64,000 nucleotides of DNA, taken from assembly GCF_000186865.1 (NCBI RefSeq), contig NW_008705563.1, positions 1,944,055 to 2,008,054 on the forward strand, read 5' to 3'. This DNA is from Aureococcus anophagefferens (taxonomy: Eukaryota; Sar; Pelagophyceae; Pelagomonadales; Pelagomonadaceae). The notes under the pieces are model-generated. The model saw only the letters and a program-made list of their open reading frames with translations, made no database searches and was not told the origin of the DNA. Within the stretch, counting starts at the first letter, position 1. Each line of letters begins with the position of its first letter. Position numbers and translations under genes: made by a program. Positions 10,285-20,808 of the stretch are shown in pieces.

Positions 10285-11987
10285 CTACATGAAGTCCATC
10301 GACGCGACGTTCGCGTCGTCGGCGTCGCGGATGGCGCCCGGCGCGTCGCCGAGGTCGTTGGCGGACTTGAGGATGAAGGTCGGGTTGAGGGAGATCTTCT
10401 CGGCCATCTTGTCGACGATGGCGCCGAGCCTGAGGGCCGCGGCCATCTCGCCGTGGAGCGTCGCGGCGATCGCCTGGGCAGGACAAGAGAGATTCAACGT
10501 CGCTTCACGTGAGTGTTCCGCGCGCGCGCGTTCCGGAAAAAGCATCCACGCTTCGAGACCGTTCCAAGAGATGATCGCTCGTCCAAAAATCAGCCAAAAC
10601 GAGTGGAAAACGGCCGAGATATGAGGCTTTGAAGTTGGGAATTTTCGCTCTCTTGTCCTGCCCTGGCGATCGCCTCCTCGGACGCGGCGCCCGGCCCCTC
10701 CTCCTCGGAGAAGTGCGCGACGCGCGCGGCGTCGTCGATGGTCACGCGGAGCTCCTGGCGCTTCGCCATGTTGAGCAGCAGCGCCTCGGCCGCGTCCGCG
10801 TCCGGGAGCCCCGCGCGCGCGGCGACGTCCGCTAAGGGGAGGTTGAGGTACGTGTGCGTGAGCTCCACGGCCTTGGCGCGGCGGAGCGCGTCCGGGAGCC
10901 GCGCGGCGAGCTCGGCGTTGCCGTCGCGGGCCAGGGCCTCGGCGTGCTTGGCGAGGGCCGCGTCCAGCGCGCCGAGGTCGCCGCCGGCGACGGCCTCGGC
11001 CAAATCGTGGTACGGCGCCGCGAGGGTTTTCGACGCGCGCGACACGACGCTCGAGCAGTACTTGGGCAGGTTCCCCGCGTCCCCGGGGTCGCCCCGGCGC
11101 GCCAGCAGGCGGCACAGCACGAGCTTTTTGAGGCAGGCGACGGCGACGGCGCTCAGCGACACCGCGGGCGCCGTCGCGCCGACGGCGAAGAGCTCCGCGG
11201 CGTCGCGCCAGCGGCCCAGGCCGCAGCACACGACGCCCCCGTAGTAGGCGTACTTGAGGAGATCCACGGCCTGGACGCCCGCGGCGGCGAGGCCCGACGC
11301 CGGCGACCCGCGCGCCGCGCGCGGGCCCGGCGCGGCGTCCGCGAGCGCGTCGGCCGGGAAGCCGCCGCCGCCGCCGGCGTCGGGCCCGTCGCCCGGCGGC
11401 GGCGTCGGCGGCGGCGCCGCGGCGCCGCTCTTCCGCGGGAAGGCCGCGACGCGGAACACGGGCGCGTCCTCGAGGAACCGCGCGCCGCGGCCGTAGCGCC
11501 GCGCGGCGACGCAGCACTGGAGGCAATCGCCGTGCGCGGCCGTGAGGCACGCGGGCTCCGGCGCGAGCTTCGCCGCCAGCGACGCGAGGGCCTCGGCGGC
11601 GACGGCGGCGGCCGCGCCGCCCTCGCGGCACGCGAGCGCCGCGAGGCGGTGGCCCGCCGACGCGGCCAACTTCGGCGCGACCTCGAGCTGCGCGCGCGCC
11701 GCGCGCGACGCCCAGGCCTCGGCGCGCCGCGCGAGGGGCAGCACGCGGGACACCGCCGCCGCGTCGTCGCCCGACGCCTCGAGGCACCGGAGCCGCGCCG
11801 CGAGCACGTGGAGCAGGCCGAGCGCGTGGCGCTCCGCGTCGAGCGCGTCGAACGCCTCGCCGACGGCGCCGGGCGCCGCGACGAGGGCCCGCAGGTTCTC
11901 CTCGCGGCTCCGCAGCTGGTCGTGGAGCGCGCGGAGCTCGGCGTCGGACGTGCCCGCGCCGACGATGAGCTGGACGACCTGGTCCAT
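10285..11987 (-). CDS. CSN3: COP9 signalosome subunit 3
   Basis: Exons complement(10674..11987) and complement(10285..10473) join in phase 0 over a family-A introner to give 500 residues. CSN3 removes NEDD8 from cullins as part of the eight-subunit signalosome. Recognisable family segments are VDLLKYAYYGGVVCCGLGRW, NLPKYCSSVV, PYHDLAEAVAGGDLGAL, then the PCI region with THTYLNLPLADVAARAG and a winged-helix stretch (RQELRVTIDDAARVAHF). The introner falls just after the PCI domain; the C-terminal exon (TLHGEMAAALRLGAIVDKM) gives the tail helix. A Pro/Gly-rich insert at ~190-250 is unusual. The start is ATG 11987; three further codons upstream begin with TTG. Confidence 0.88.
10474..10665 (-). 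mobile_element. Introner, family A (copy A1)
   Basis: 192 bp, perfect 8-bp target duplication GCGATCGC (10466-10473, 10666-10673). In host sense it starts CAGGGCAG and ends CTGCCCAG. The intron is complement(10474..10673), 200 bp, GC...AG, phase 0. The body is in the F orientation (the AAATTCCCAACTTCAAAG-type end lies at the host 5' side). Confidence 0.95.
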
Positions 11988-12373
11988 CGGTGGCAAGGGT
12001 CTGTTGGTGACGGGCGCGCGCGTCGCTGTGTTTGCTGTGGCGCAGCCGTCGGCCGTCGGCGACGCGAGGCGAGGTGTGGTCGGCGAAGCGGCGACCCGAG
12101 GCGAGCGGCGCTCGGCGCGTCGGCGTCGGCGAGCAAGGCGGCGTCGAGCCTCGACCTCGAGTCGTCGAAGGCGAGGTCGCAGGCCGGGGTCTGGCCTCGC
12201 CGGGCCCGGCAGCGCCCGCCCGCGGCGTCGTACGCGTCGCAGGCCTCGTCGCCTCCCGCCGCTTCACGCGCCGCTCCCCACCCTCCTCAGCGACCTCGGC
12301 GGCGACGCGAAAGGTAAGCGGGGGGGCGGGGCTCTTTTGCGAATCGTGGCGTGGACCGCGCCGGCGGCGAAAA
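11988..12373. other. Intergenic: CSN3 upstream region and 3' flank of the PFK-2 gene
   Basis: 386 bp between two leftward genes. It should hold the CSN3 promoter and 5' UTR and the 3' end of the gene to the right. A G-run (GGGGGGGCGGGG) lies near 12318-12330. I see no conserved frame, repeat or RNA gene in it. Confidence 0.5.
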
Positions 12374-14098
12374 TCAGACGTCCTTCTGCCCGTCCTTCTG
12401 GAGGTCCGGGACTTTGCCGTCGTCGTAGGGGATGCGGACCTCCTCGAAGTTGCGCCAGCCGTCCCAGGTGATCTTGATGACGTTGTGGAGCGGGATCTCG
12501 ATCTTGGGCGCGTCGGCGCGGGGGATGCCGACGAGGTAGGAGTAGAGGATGCGGAGCGTCGCCTGGTGCGAGACGACGAGCAAGGGCTCCGTGTAGGACT
12601 CGAGCTCGTGCATCAGCGGGTCGAGGCGCGCGATCAAATCGAGGTAGGATTCGCCCCGCGGGTAGCGGTACCCGAGCTTGTCGCGCTTGCGCAGGAGGCT
12701 CTCCTCGTTGAAGGTCTCCTCGATCTCCTTGTACGTCATGCCCTCGCAGTCGCCCGCGAAGATCTCGTCGAGATTCCGGTAGACGCGCGGCGACATCTGG
12801 TGCCAGACGCCGCCCTGGCGGAGCTCGAGCACGGGGTGGGGGATGTGGCGCGCCGTGTCGATCGTGCGCTTGAGCGTCGACGTCCACAGCCGCGCGGGCA
12901 CGATGGGCCGGAGCGAGCTCTCGCCCGTGGACGGGTCGACGCAGGGGAAGAGGCGGCCGAACAGGGGCCGCGCGCAGGTGTCCGGCGGCGGGCCGTCGGC
13001 CTCGTCGGCGTCGTCGTCCGTGGGCGCCGCGGAGTGGGGCCGCGCGTCGCTCCCCTTGCCGTCCTTGCGCGTCCAGACCTCGCCCGGCACGAACTCGCCG
13101 AGCCACTTCGCGTAGCGCTCGCCGGCGTCCGTGAGGCCCGGGTTGCCCCCGATCTTCTGGCAGGCGTTGTAGAGCGACTGGCCGTGGCGGCTCAGGTAGA
13201 CCGTGCGGGGCTTGGGGTGCACGTGGCTCAGGTACTTGACGATCTGCATCAGCAGGAAGCCGCGGATGCGGTTCGTGACGACCTTGTCGCCGTAGTCGAT
13301 GAGCTTGACGTAGCTTAGCTCGTCCTCGGAGCCGTCGTCCTGGATCGTCACGAAGCTCCGCCCGTACTCGTTCAGCGCGCGGTCCGTCGCGCGGAGCCTC
13401 CCCGCCAGCTGCTGCGGCCCCAGGCGCTCGCCGTCGGGCCCGACGGCCAGTCGCTGCGTGAGGAACTTGCGCACGACGCCCTTGTCGCAGACGATGACCT
13501 CGATGAAGAGGAGCTTGACGCGCACGCGCATGGACGCGAGGTGCTTCTGCATCGCGTAGCGGCTGTCTTTCGTCGCGCCGGACCACGCGCGCGACAGCGT
13601 CGAGAAGCCGTCGGACGTGTCGAGGATGGCGATCTTGCCCGAGTCGACGTTCTTCTTGAGGCGATCTAAGGAATCGTCGTCGATGCCCTCCATGGAGCGG
13701 ATGAGCTGCGTCGTCGCCGTCGCGTCCTCCTCCTCGAGGTACGCGGAGAGCGCGTCGCCGAGCTCGACGTCGCTGCCGTACTCGGGCTTGGCCAGGTCGA
13801 AGATCTCGCACTGGGCGCCGTGGAAGAACTTGAGGTAGCGGCAGAGCCGCTCGGCCATGAACTGCTTGCCGCGCGCGGGCAGGCCGATGAAGCAGATGAC
13901 GTGGCGGTCGCCGAGCGCGCCCGCGAGGCCCGCGACGGGCGGCGGCATCATCGTCGGCTCCGGGTTCCGCGTCGACGCCGACAGCAGGTGCTCCTGGGAC
14001 TTGACGTAGTTCTTCGGGTAGTCCGCCGCCTTGGGCGAGCTCCCGTTCTTGCGGCTGGCCTCCGCGGTCTTGGGCGACGCCATGTCGAGGGAGGCCAT
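12374..14098 (-). CDS. 6-phosphofructo-2-kinase / fructose-2,6-bisphosphatase, kinase degenerate
   Basis: 574 residues, one exon, ATG at 14098. The enzyme normally makes and breaks fructose-2,6-bisphosphate. The N-terminal half has the kinase framework, but the P-loop reads GLPARGKQ where the family has GLPARGKT/S, and the usual DATNTT segment reads LDTSDGF. The C-terminal half is a complete histidine phosphatase: YLSRHGQSLYN (catalytic His), GLTDAGERYA, STLKRTIDTAR, LDEIFAGDCEGMTYKEIEE and VVSHQATLRILYSYL. A ~45-residue acidic/proline insert sits between RHG and the later blocks. I infer a mainly or solely bisphosphatase enzyme. The alternative is a kinase using another metal-coordinating residue. 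Confidence 0.9.
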   Translation of the reverse strand: MASLDMASPKTAEASRKNGSSPKAADYPKNYVKSQEHLLSASTRNPEPTMMPPPVAGLAGALGDRHVICFIGLPARGKQFMAERLCRYLKFFHGAQCEIFDLAKPEYGSDVELGDALSAYLEEEDATATTQLIRSMEGIDDDSLDRLKKNVDSGKIAILDTSDGFSTLSRAWSGATKDSRYAMQKHLASMRVRVKLLFIEVIVCDKGVVRKFLTQRLAVGPDGERLGPQQLAGRLRATDRALNEYGRSFVTIQDDGSEDELSYVKLIDYGDKVVTNRIRGFLLMQIVKYLSHVHPKPRTVYLSRHGQSLYNACQKIGGNPGLTDAGERYAKWLGEFVPGEVWTRKDGKGSDARPHSAAPTDDDADEADGPPPDTCARPLFGRLFPCVDPSTGESSLRPIVPARLWTSTLKRTIDTARHIPHPVLELRQGGVWHQMSPRVYRNLDEIFAGDCEGMTYKEIEETFNEESLLRKRDKLGYRYPRGESYLDLIARLDPLMHELESYTEPLLVVSHQATLRILYSYLVGIPRADAPKIEIPLHNVIKITWDGWRNFEEVRIPYDDGKVPDLQKDGQKDV

Positions 14099-14381
14099 GG
14101 GCGCGGCGAGCGGCGGTGGTTGCTGCGTGCGATCTCTCGGAGCGGCGCGGAGCGCGGGCGCGCAGAGGGCCTCGGCACGTGCGCGGCGGCGAGCGCCAGA
14201 ACCCGATTGGCAGCGGCGGTCTGACGGCACAGGCGAGAGGCAAGATCGGAGGTGGGGACGATCATGATGAAGGGGGGTGCCGCGATGTTGAGGCTGGCCA
14301 ATGGGCCGCCTGAAACGAGCGATATATGCGAAATAATGCGTCGCAGCCTTGCTAACGACTGCTAGCGCCACCGCCGCACGT

Positions 14382-16613
14382 ATGGCCACGCAGCCGAAGC
14401 GCGCGCGCGTCGCCGCCTACGTCGAGCTCGTCGGCGGCGCGGACCACTGCGAGACCTGCCTCCTCGTCGTCGTCGCGCGCCTGTCGTCCGACGTCGAGCG
14501 GACGCGCGAGGCCTGCTACGCGTTCCGCTGCGGCGAGGGGAGCGGCCGCCTGCTGGGCGCCTGCGGCGTGTCGACCGCGGGCCTGCGCGCGGTCTGCTGC
14601 CTCGACGCGGCCGACGCGTTGGGCGCTCCGGAACTGGCGTTGAACCACCGGTCGGCCGGCGGCGCGGCGCTCGCGGTGGTCTGCGGGTGCGACGACGCGC
14701 GGCGCGTCGCCGCGGCGGCGGTGGCGGCGACGAGCCCGGGCTGCGGCGCGGACATCGTCGGGGTCTACGCGGACGACCACGTAACGATCGCCGCGGAGCC
14801 CGACGGCCGCGGCGCGGCGCGGTTCCGCGTCGTCGTCCGCGGCGGCGGCGGCGACGGCGACGCCGTGGTGCTCGTCTGCCCCGGCGCCTACGACGGCGCC
14901 GCGGCCCGGGTCGCGCTCCACCGGGGCGGCGCGGGAGCGCCGGGAGAAGCGCCGGGCGCCGCGGCCGTCGTCGACTACGGCCGCGACGGGTCGAAGCGGG
15001 GCCTGCGGCGCGCGAACGAGCACGCGGCGCGGCGCGCGGCCTTTTTTCCCGCGGGCGCCGTCGCCGCCGCGCTCGACGCCGAGGCGACGGCCGAGGGCGT
15101 CCTCCGGGTCTACGCGCAGCCCGCCGTCGTGGTCGAGCGCGGCGCGGGCGACTACGACGCCGAGTCGCCGGCCCGGCTCTTCGCGCGCTGCCGCGCCGAG
15201 GCCGCGGCGGCGGCGGCGGTGGACGATGCAGCGGACGACGACGCGCCGCCGGAACGAGCGCGGGGATCTTCGAGTATCCCCTCGGAAGCGGCGTCGGAGC
15301 CGGGCGACGGACCCGCGACGAAGCTGCTGTTCCTCGGCACGGGGTCGTCGAAGCCGTCGAGCAAGCGCGGCGAGTCGGCGATCCTCGTCGAGTTCCGCGG
15401 GCTCCGCGCGCTCTTCGACTGCGGCGCCGGCACGCTCCGCCAGCTGCGGCGGCTCCTCGGCGCGTCCGGCGCCGCGGCCGCGCTCGGCGGCCTCGACGCG
15501 ATCTGGATCTCGCACGCGCACCTCGACCACTGCGGCGGCCTGCCCGCCGTCGTCGCCGCGGCGCTGGAGGCGCGGCGACGGCGGAGCGACGCCGCGAACG
15601 CCGCGGCCGCCGCCGCGCTCCGCGGCGGCGGCGCGGCGGCGGCCGCGCCCGCGTTCCCGGCCGCGAAGCTCCTCGTCGCCGCGCCGCCGCGGGCCCTCGA
15701 CGCGCTGCGCGCCTGCGGCGGCTACGAGGGCGACTGCGCGCTCCGCGAGCTCGCGGGCCCCGCGGCGTCGCTGCGCTGGGGCCCGGCCGAATTCCGGAGC
15801 GTCCGCGTGAACCACTGCCGCGACGCCTACGCCGTCGTGCTGGCCGTGGGCGGCGCCCGCGTCGCCTACAGCGGCGACTGCCGCCCGTCCGACGCGTTCG
15901 CGGCGGCGGCGGCGCGCGGCTTCCCGGCGTCGGCGTGCGAGGTTTTGATCCACGAGGCGACGTTCGACGACGGCGAAGTGGCGCACGCGGTCGCGAAGCG
16001 CCACTCGACGGTGAGCGAGGCGCTGGACGTGGCGAAGCGGGCCAAGGCGACGACCTGCGTGCTGACCCACTTCTCCCAGCGCTACGGCGCCATGTCCGCG
16101 CCCGCGGCCTTCGACGGCCTGACGTTCCGCCCGGAGCACGCGGCCGCGTTCGCGGCGCGGTCGCGGCGCTGCGAGGCCTACCTGGCGGCGCGCGCCGCGG
16201 CGCGGAAGCGGCCGCTCGACGGCGACGACGACCCGCGGCCGCGGCCCGGCGCGGCCCTCGCGCGGTTCCGCGAGTCGGCGGCCGTCGCGCCCGTCGACGG
16301 CGGCGACCCGCTCGCCGCGGCGCTGCTGGCCTTCTACGGCGCCCGCGCGCCGGACCGGGTCGCGGACGTCGCCCGCGTGCTGCCGCTCTTCCGCCGCAAC
16401 CCGGCGGTCATGAACGGCAAGCTCCTCCGCAAGTACGGCGCGGCGCTCCCCGAGGACGCGTTCCGCGCCGCGGACGCGGCTCCCGCCGACTCGGACTCCG
16501 ACGACTCCGACGACGGCCTCGCCGCCGCCCTGCGCGCGCCCGGCGGCTTCGCGGCGCTCGCGGCCGCGGGCGACGACTGCCTTCCGCCGCGGCCCGCGGG
16601 TAAAATTCGTTGA
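14382..16613 (+). CDS. Long-form tRNase Z (ELAC2-like 3' tRNA processing endonuclease)
   Basis: 743 residues, ATG 14382, no intron. The C-terminal half is the catalytic metallo-beta-lactamase domain: KLLFLGTGSSKPSSKR, the zinc signature SHAHLDHCGG, NHCRDAYAVVL, YSGDCRPSDAF, LIHEATFDDG, KRHSTVSEALD and LTHFSQRY, all in family order. The N-terminal half is the pseudo-hydrolase of the long form, followed by an acidic linker. After the catalytic core (~580 on) comes a basic/acidic tail not typical of the family. The role is endonucleolytic removal of 3' trailers from pre-tRNAs in nucleus and/or organelle; no clear targeting peptide is seen. Confidence 0.93.
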   Translation: MATQPKRARVAAYVELVGGADHCETCLLVVVARLSSDVERTREACYAFRCGEGSGRLLGACGVSTAGLRAVCCLDAADALGAPELALNHRSAGGAALAVVCGCDDARRVAAAAVAATSPGCGADIVGVYADDHVTIAAEPDGRGAARFRVVVRGGGGDGDAVVLVCPGAYDGAAARVALHRGGAGAPGEAPGAAAVVDYGRDGSKRGLRRANEHAARRAAFFPAGAVAAALDAEATAEGVLRVYAQPAVVVERGAGDYDAESPARLFARCRAEAAAAAAVDDAADDDAPPERARGSSSIPSEAASEPGDGPATKLLFLGTGSSKPSSKRGESAILVEFRGLRALFDCGAGTLRQLRRLLGASGAAAALGGLDAIWISHAHLDHCGGLPAVVAAALEARRRRSDAANAAAAAALRGGGAAAAAPAFPAAKLLVAAPPRALDALRACGGYEGDCALRELAGPAASLRWGPAEFRSVRVNHCRDAYAVVLAVGGARVAYSGDCRPSDAFAAAAARGFPASACEVLIHEATFDDGEVAHAVAKRHSTVSEALDVAKRAKATTCVLTHFSQRYGAMSAPAAFDGLTFRPEHAAAFAARSRRCEAYLAARAAARKRPLDGDDDPRPRPGAALARFRESAAVAPVDGGDPLAAALLAFYGARAPDRVADVARVLPLFRRNPAVMNGKLLRKYGAALPEDAFRAADAAPADSDSDDSDDGLAAALRAPGGFAALAAAGDDCLPPRPAGKIR

Positions 16614-16689
16614 GGTAGGTCGTGCCTTGGATTCGAAAGATTGGATTCGCCGATAGAAGGGGAATTTCGGCTTCGTTCTGCCCATCACG

Positions 16690-19600
16690 ATGCGTTCCTG
16701 TGCGCTGCTGACCGTCGTCGCCGCCGCGTCGGCCCAGGAATTCACGCGCATCCCAAAGGACCTGAGCGGGCTGCCCCACGGCTTGGTCGTGCCCGAGACG
16801 CTGCGGGCGCCGGCGCACGCCGAGGCGCACGCCGCCGTCGCGCGCCACGCGGGCCGGCGGGACCTCGGCGCCGCCGGGCGCCGCGCCTGCGCGGCGCGCG
16901 CGGAGCTCCTGCGGTCGCTCGTCGCCGCGGGCGACCTCGAGGCCGCCGTGGATCTGTCCCTCGCGGCGGACGCGGCAACGCGCGCGGCGCTGCCCGCGGG
17001 CTGCGTGCTCGAGGACCGGCCCCACGCGGGCTTCGCGGACGTCGTCACCAAGGTCCAGCGCAAGGGCATGGACGGCGAGCGCATCTCCCACGTCCGGCTC
17101 GCCGCGGGCGAGAAATTCGCCAGGGTCGAGCCCGTCGGCTCGCGCGCGTTCTCGGGCTCCATGAAGCAGGTCCCCGTCGTCGGCTTCGAGCTCAACGGCA
17201 CCTTCTACCTCGCCGAGTCGGCGATCCACTGCGACAAGGCCGCCCTCTGCGTCGGCGGCGACGGCGCCCCCGCGCAGCTCGCGAGCCTCGACGAGGCCGC
17301 GCGCGTCTCCGAGTCGTTCGCGCGCCGCGCGTCGGAGCGCCGCCTCGGCAAGATCAAGAAGGACCCCTTCGCGTCGGGCGCCATGGGAAGCATGAAGCCC
17401 CTCGAGGCGAACGTTCGCCTGCCCTGGGTCGCCGTCGCGGAGGACGAGGTCACGGACTACGTCACGGGCGCCAAGTCGCTGCTCATCGTGCCCGTGTGCT
17501 ACAACGACGAGTCCTGCGACGAGTCCTGGGACTCCCTGGGCCTCATCGCGTCGGCCCACGACGGCGACCCCTACGCCTACTTCGAGGAGGTGGTCTCCGT
17601 GCTCAACGCCTACGCGGACCAGTCGTCGTTCGGCCGCGTGAGCTTCGAGGCCACGTACGCGGACATGGTGACGCTCGACACGGTGAGCGTGGGCCAGTGC
17701 GGCTCCATCGACTCCATCAACTACTGGTCCGGCGGCGACAACGCCTACGACACGCTCTCCTACCCGGTCCTCAACGACGCGGGCACCTACGGCTCCGTGC
17801 CCGAGGACTGGGACTACGTCGTCATCATGCTCCCGGGCTGCGACTCCCTGTCCTGGAGCGGCATCGGCTGGGTCTCCTACCCGGGCACGGCCCAGTCCGT
17901 CTACGCCTACGACTACGACGCGTCCGTCGCCCACGAGCTCGGCCACAACTTCGGCGCGAACCACGCGTCCTACATGACCGGCGGCGAGCGCGGCGCGGTC
18001 GCGTACGCGGACGACGAGGGCTCCTGGGTCGAGTACGGCAGCCCCTACTCGACCATGGGCCAGGGCGACATCGAGGACGACCTCGGCGCGTCGGCCCAGT
18101 TTTTAGCGTCGACGAAGATGGTCTTCGACTGGATCGACGACGACCAGGTCGAGTGGCTCGAGCCCTACGACTTCGCGGACGGTTCCGCCCAGTGCAACCC
18201 CTGCGGCCCCTACACGCTCAACCGCATCGACGACGGCACGCTCCCCGCCGAGGGCGACGGCACCGTCGCCGTCGTCGCGCTGTCGTGCGAGGCCGCGGAC
18301 ACGTACTTCTTCCTCGAGCACCGCGTCACGGACACGTCGGGCACGGGCGTGCTCCTCCACTGGGCGTCCATCGACGACACCTACGGCGGCACGGGCTACG
18401 TGTCCAACACCGTCACCGTCGACGCGCACGCGGACACGTCGTCGTGGGCCGACGCGGCTCTCTACCCCGGCGAGTCGCTCACCATCGACCTCACGTCGTC
18501 GTCCGGCGCGTCCTACCCCGTCATCGTCGAGGCCGTCGAGACGGACGCGGGCGCCCTCGAGGTGACGATCACGGCGTCGGACACGGCGCCGCCGACGGTC
18601 ACGCCCGCGCCGTCCACGGCCGCGCCGATCCGGTCGCCGACGACGGAGTCCGAGTCCTGCGGCAGCGTCTGCTGCGACACGCTCAGCGGCCTCTCGAACA
18701 CCTACTCCTGGAGCGACGCGACGCGCATCGCGCGCACCGACGACGAGGACGGCTACTGCTGCTCCGAGCACTGCTCCTTCGCGATCGTCGAGGGGTCGAC
18801 GACGTACTACCTCCAGTACGTCTGGAGCAAGTACTACATCACGGCGACGGACCCCTGCCACTCGTCGGGGAGCCTGTCCTACTACGACACCTTCCAGGTG
18901 GAGGACGTGGAGGCGGCCTGCGTCGCCGAGCCCACGGCCATGCCGACCGACGAGCCCGACGCCGTGCCCGTCCCGACCGCCCCCCAGCCGACGCCCTACG
19001 CGCCGACGAAGACGCCGACGGCCGAGCCGTCGCCCAAGCCCACGAGCAACCCGTCCTACGGCGCGACGGCCATGCCCACGGTGTTCGTCGGCGACCCCAC
19101 GCGCACGCCCGTGTCGGCGCCGACGCCCGCGCCGTCCGCGGTGCCGTCCTACGCCTGCGGCGAGGGCCAGCACCTCTACTGGCTGCAGAAGGGCCCCTCG
19201 GAGTCCGCGGACGAGTGGGAGGCCGCGACGATCAAGGCCTTCGTCGGCGACGGCATCGGCCTCGGCGACCAGGCGAACACGCTCTACGACCTCACGCCCG
19301 GCGAGCACTCCGCGGGCGGCAAGCGCCAGTACCTCTGCTTCCCCAACGCCTGCATCACGCTCTCCATCGACTTTGGCATGGAGGAGGACATGCCCGACGA
19401 GGACGCCTACATCCGCTTCGGCTCCGAGACGGGCGAGACGACGACGTTCTACTTCTCCGAGGACGCGGCCGTCGACACGCTCTTCACCTTCGTCATCTGC
19501 TTCGCCGACGGCGCCTTTGGGAACGTGCCCACGGGCTTCCCCTCGGTCATGCCCGCGCCCCTGCCGACGCCCGAGCACACGCTCGCGCCGACGCCGCACC

Positions 19601-20623
19601 CGACGCCCCGGCCGACGCCCAGACCCACGCTCTACCCGACGCTCCAGCCTTCGGACCGCCGCATCATCGAGGAGCCCGCGCCGACGCCCGTGCCCACGAC
19701 GACCCCCGCGCCCTCGTCCTTCGTCTGCGAGGACAGCGCGACGCCGGTGCCTCGCCGTCGCCCCGCCCCCGCGCGCCGACGCGCGACTCGCTCGCAGGCA
19801 CGTCCTGGTACACGAAGAAGAGCAAGAACACGTGCGAAAAGTACGTCGCGAAGAAGGCGAAGAACTGCAAGAAGACGGACGACTTCGACGTCAAGGGCCA
19901 GGTCCGCGCGCGGCGTCCGCCGACGCGCGCGCGCGCGCGCGAAACGCCCCGCCGCAGGTCGCGTGCGCCCTCACGTGCGGCGAGTGCATGCCGCCGCCGT
20001 CGCCCTACCCGTCGTCGGCGCCCACGGTCACGCTGATGCCGACGACGCCGGCCGACGACTGCGCGGACTCGACGTCGTGGTACTGCGCGTCGCCGGCGCC
20101 CCGTTTCCTTGCCGGATACGCGCGCCGCCCTGTTTCCCTCCCGCGAAGTAACACCACACCCCCCCGCGACGCAGACAAGAAGAGCAAGGACACGTGCGAG
20201 GACTACGTCGCGAAGAAGAGCAAGAACTGCAAGAAGTACGGCTTCGACGGCACCCAGGCCAAGTACGCGTGCCCCGCGCTGTGCGGCGAGTGCGAGGTCG
20301 AGGTCGACGACGCCGCGTGCGCCGACTCGACGTCCTGGTACTGCGAGAGCCGGCGTCCCGCACGTGCGACGTCGGCGGGGCGCGACGTGACGCGGGACGC
20401 ACCGCGCGATTGCGCCGGGGGACGCGTCGGCCGGTGCGCCGGCGGCGGCGCGCATTTCGCCCGCCCTCCCCCCGCCCACGCGATCGCGCTTCCCCTCGCA
20501 GACAAGAAGAGCAAGGACACGTGCGCCGACTACGTGACGAAGAAGAGCAAGAACTGCAAGAAGGACGGCTTCGACGGCACGCCGGCCGAGTCGGCCTGCC
20601 CCGTGACCTGCGGCGCGTGCTAG
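16690..20623 (+). CDS. Secreted gametolysin-like (M11) zinc metalloprotease with ShKT-like repeats
   Basis: Five exons: 16690..19735, 19798..19901, 19958..20084, 20175..20342, 20502..20623, giving 1188 residues. A short signal peptide (LLTVVAAASAQ) is followed by a propeptide-like region. The catalytic signature is HELGHNFGANH (HExxHxxxxxH), as in gametolysin-type proteases that digest cell walls. Threonine/proline linkers (PTPAPS, PTPRPTPRPT) join a middle domain and three six-cysteine ShKT-like modules built on CxDSTSWY...KKSK...TC...KNCKK...ACP..CG.C. Introns 1, 3 and 4 interrupt each module at about the same place (in or just before SWY) and use GC-AG; intron 2 is GT-AG. Splice sites were chosen because they restore the repeat exactly. 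Likely extracellular. Confidence 0.88.
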
Positions 20624-20808
20624 GCGCGCGACCCCGCGCGCCGCCGCCCCTCCGCCGACGCCGCCACCGATCGACCCCCCGATCCGACAAGGCCCCGACC
20701 CCGGGCGGCGTGGTAACCCATCATACCGGCGAGAAGCGTGGGAAGGCTCGGGCCGCGCGGCGGACGGCCGCGGCCGTCGACGCAAGCTTATAGGCTTAAG
20801 AGATGAGC

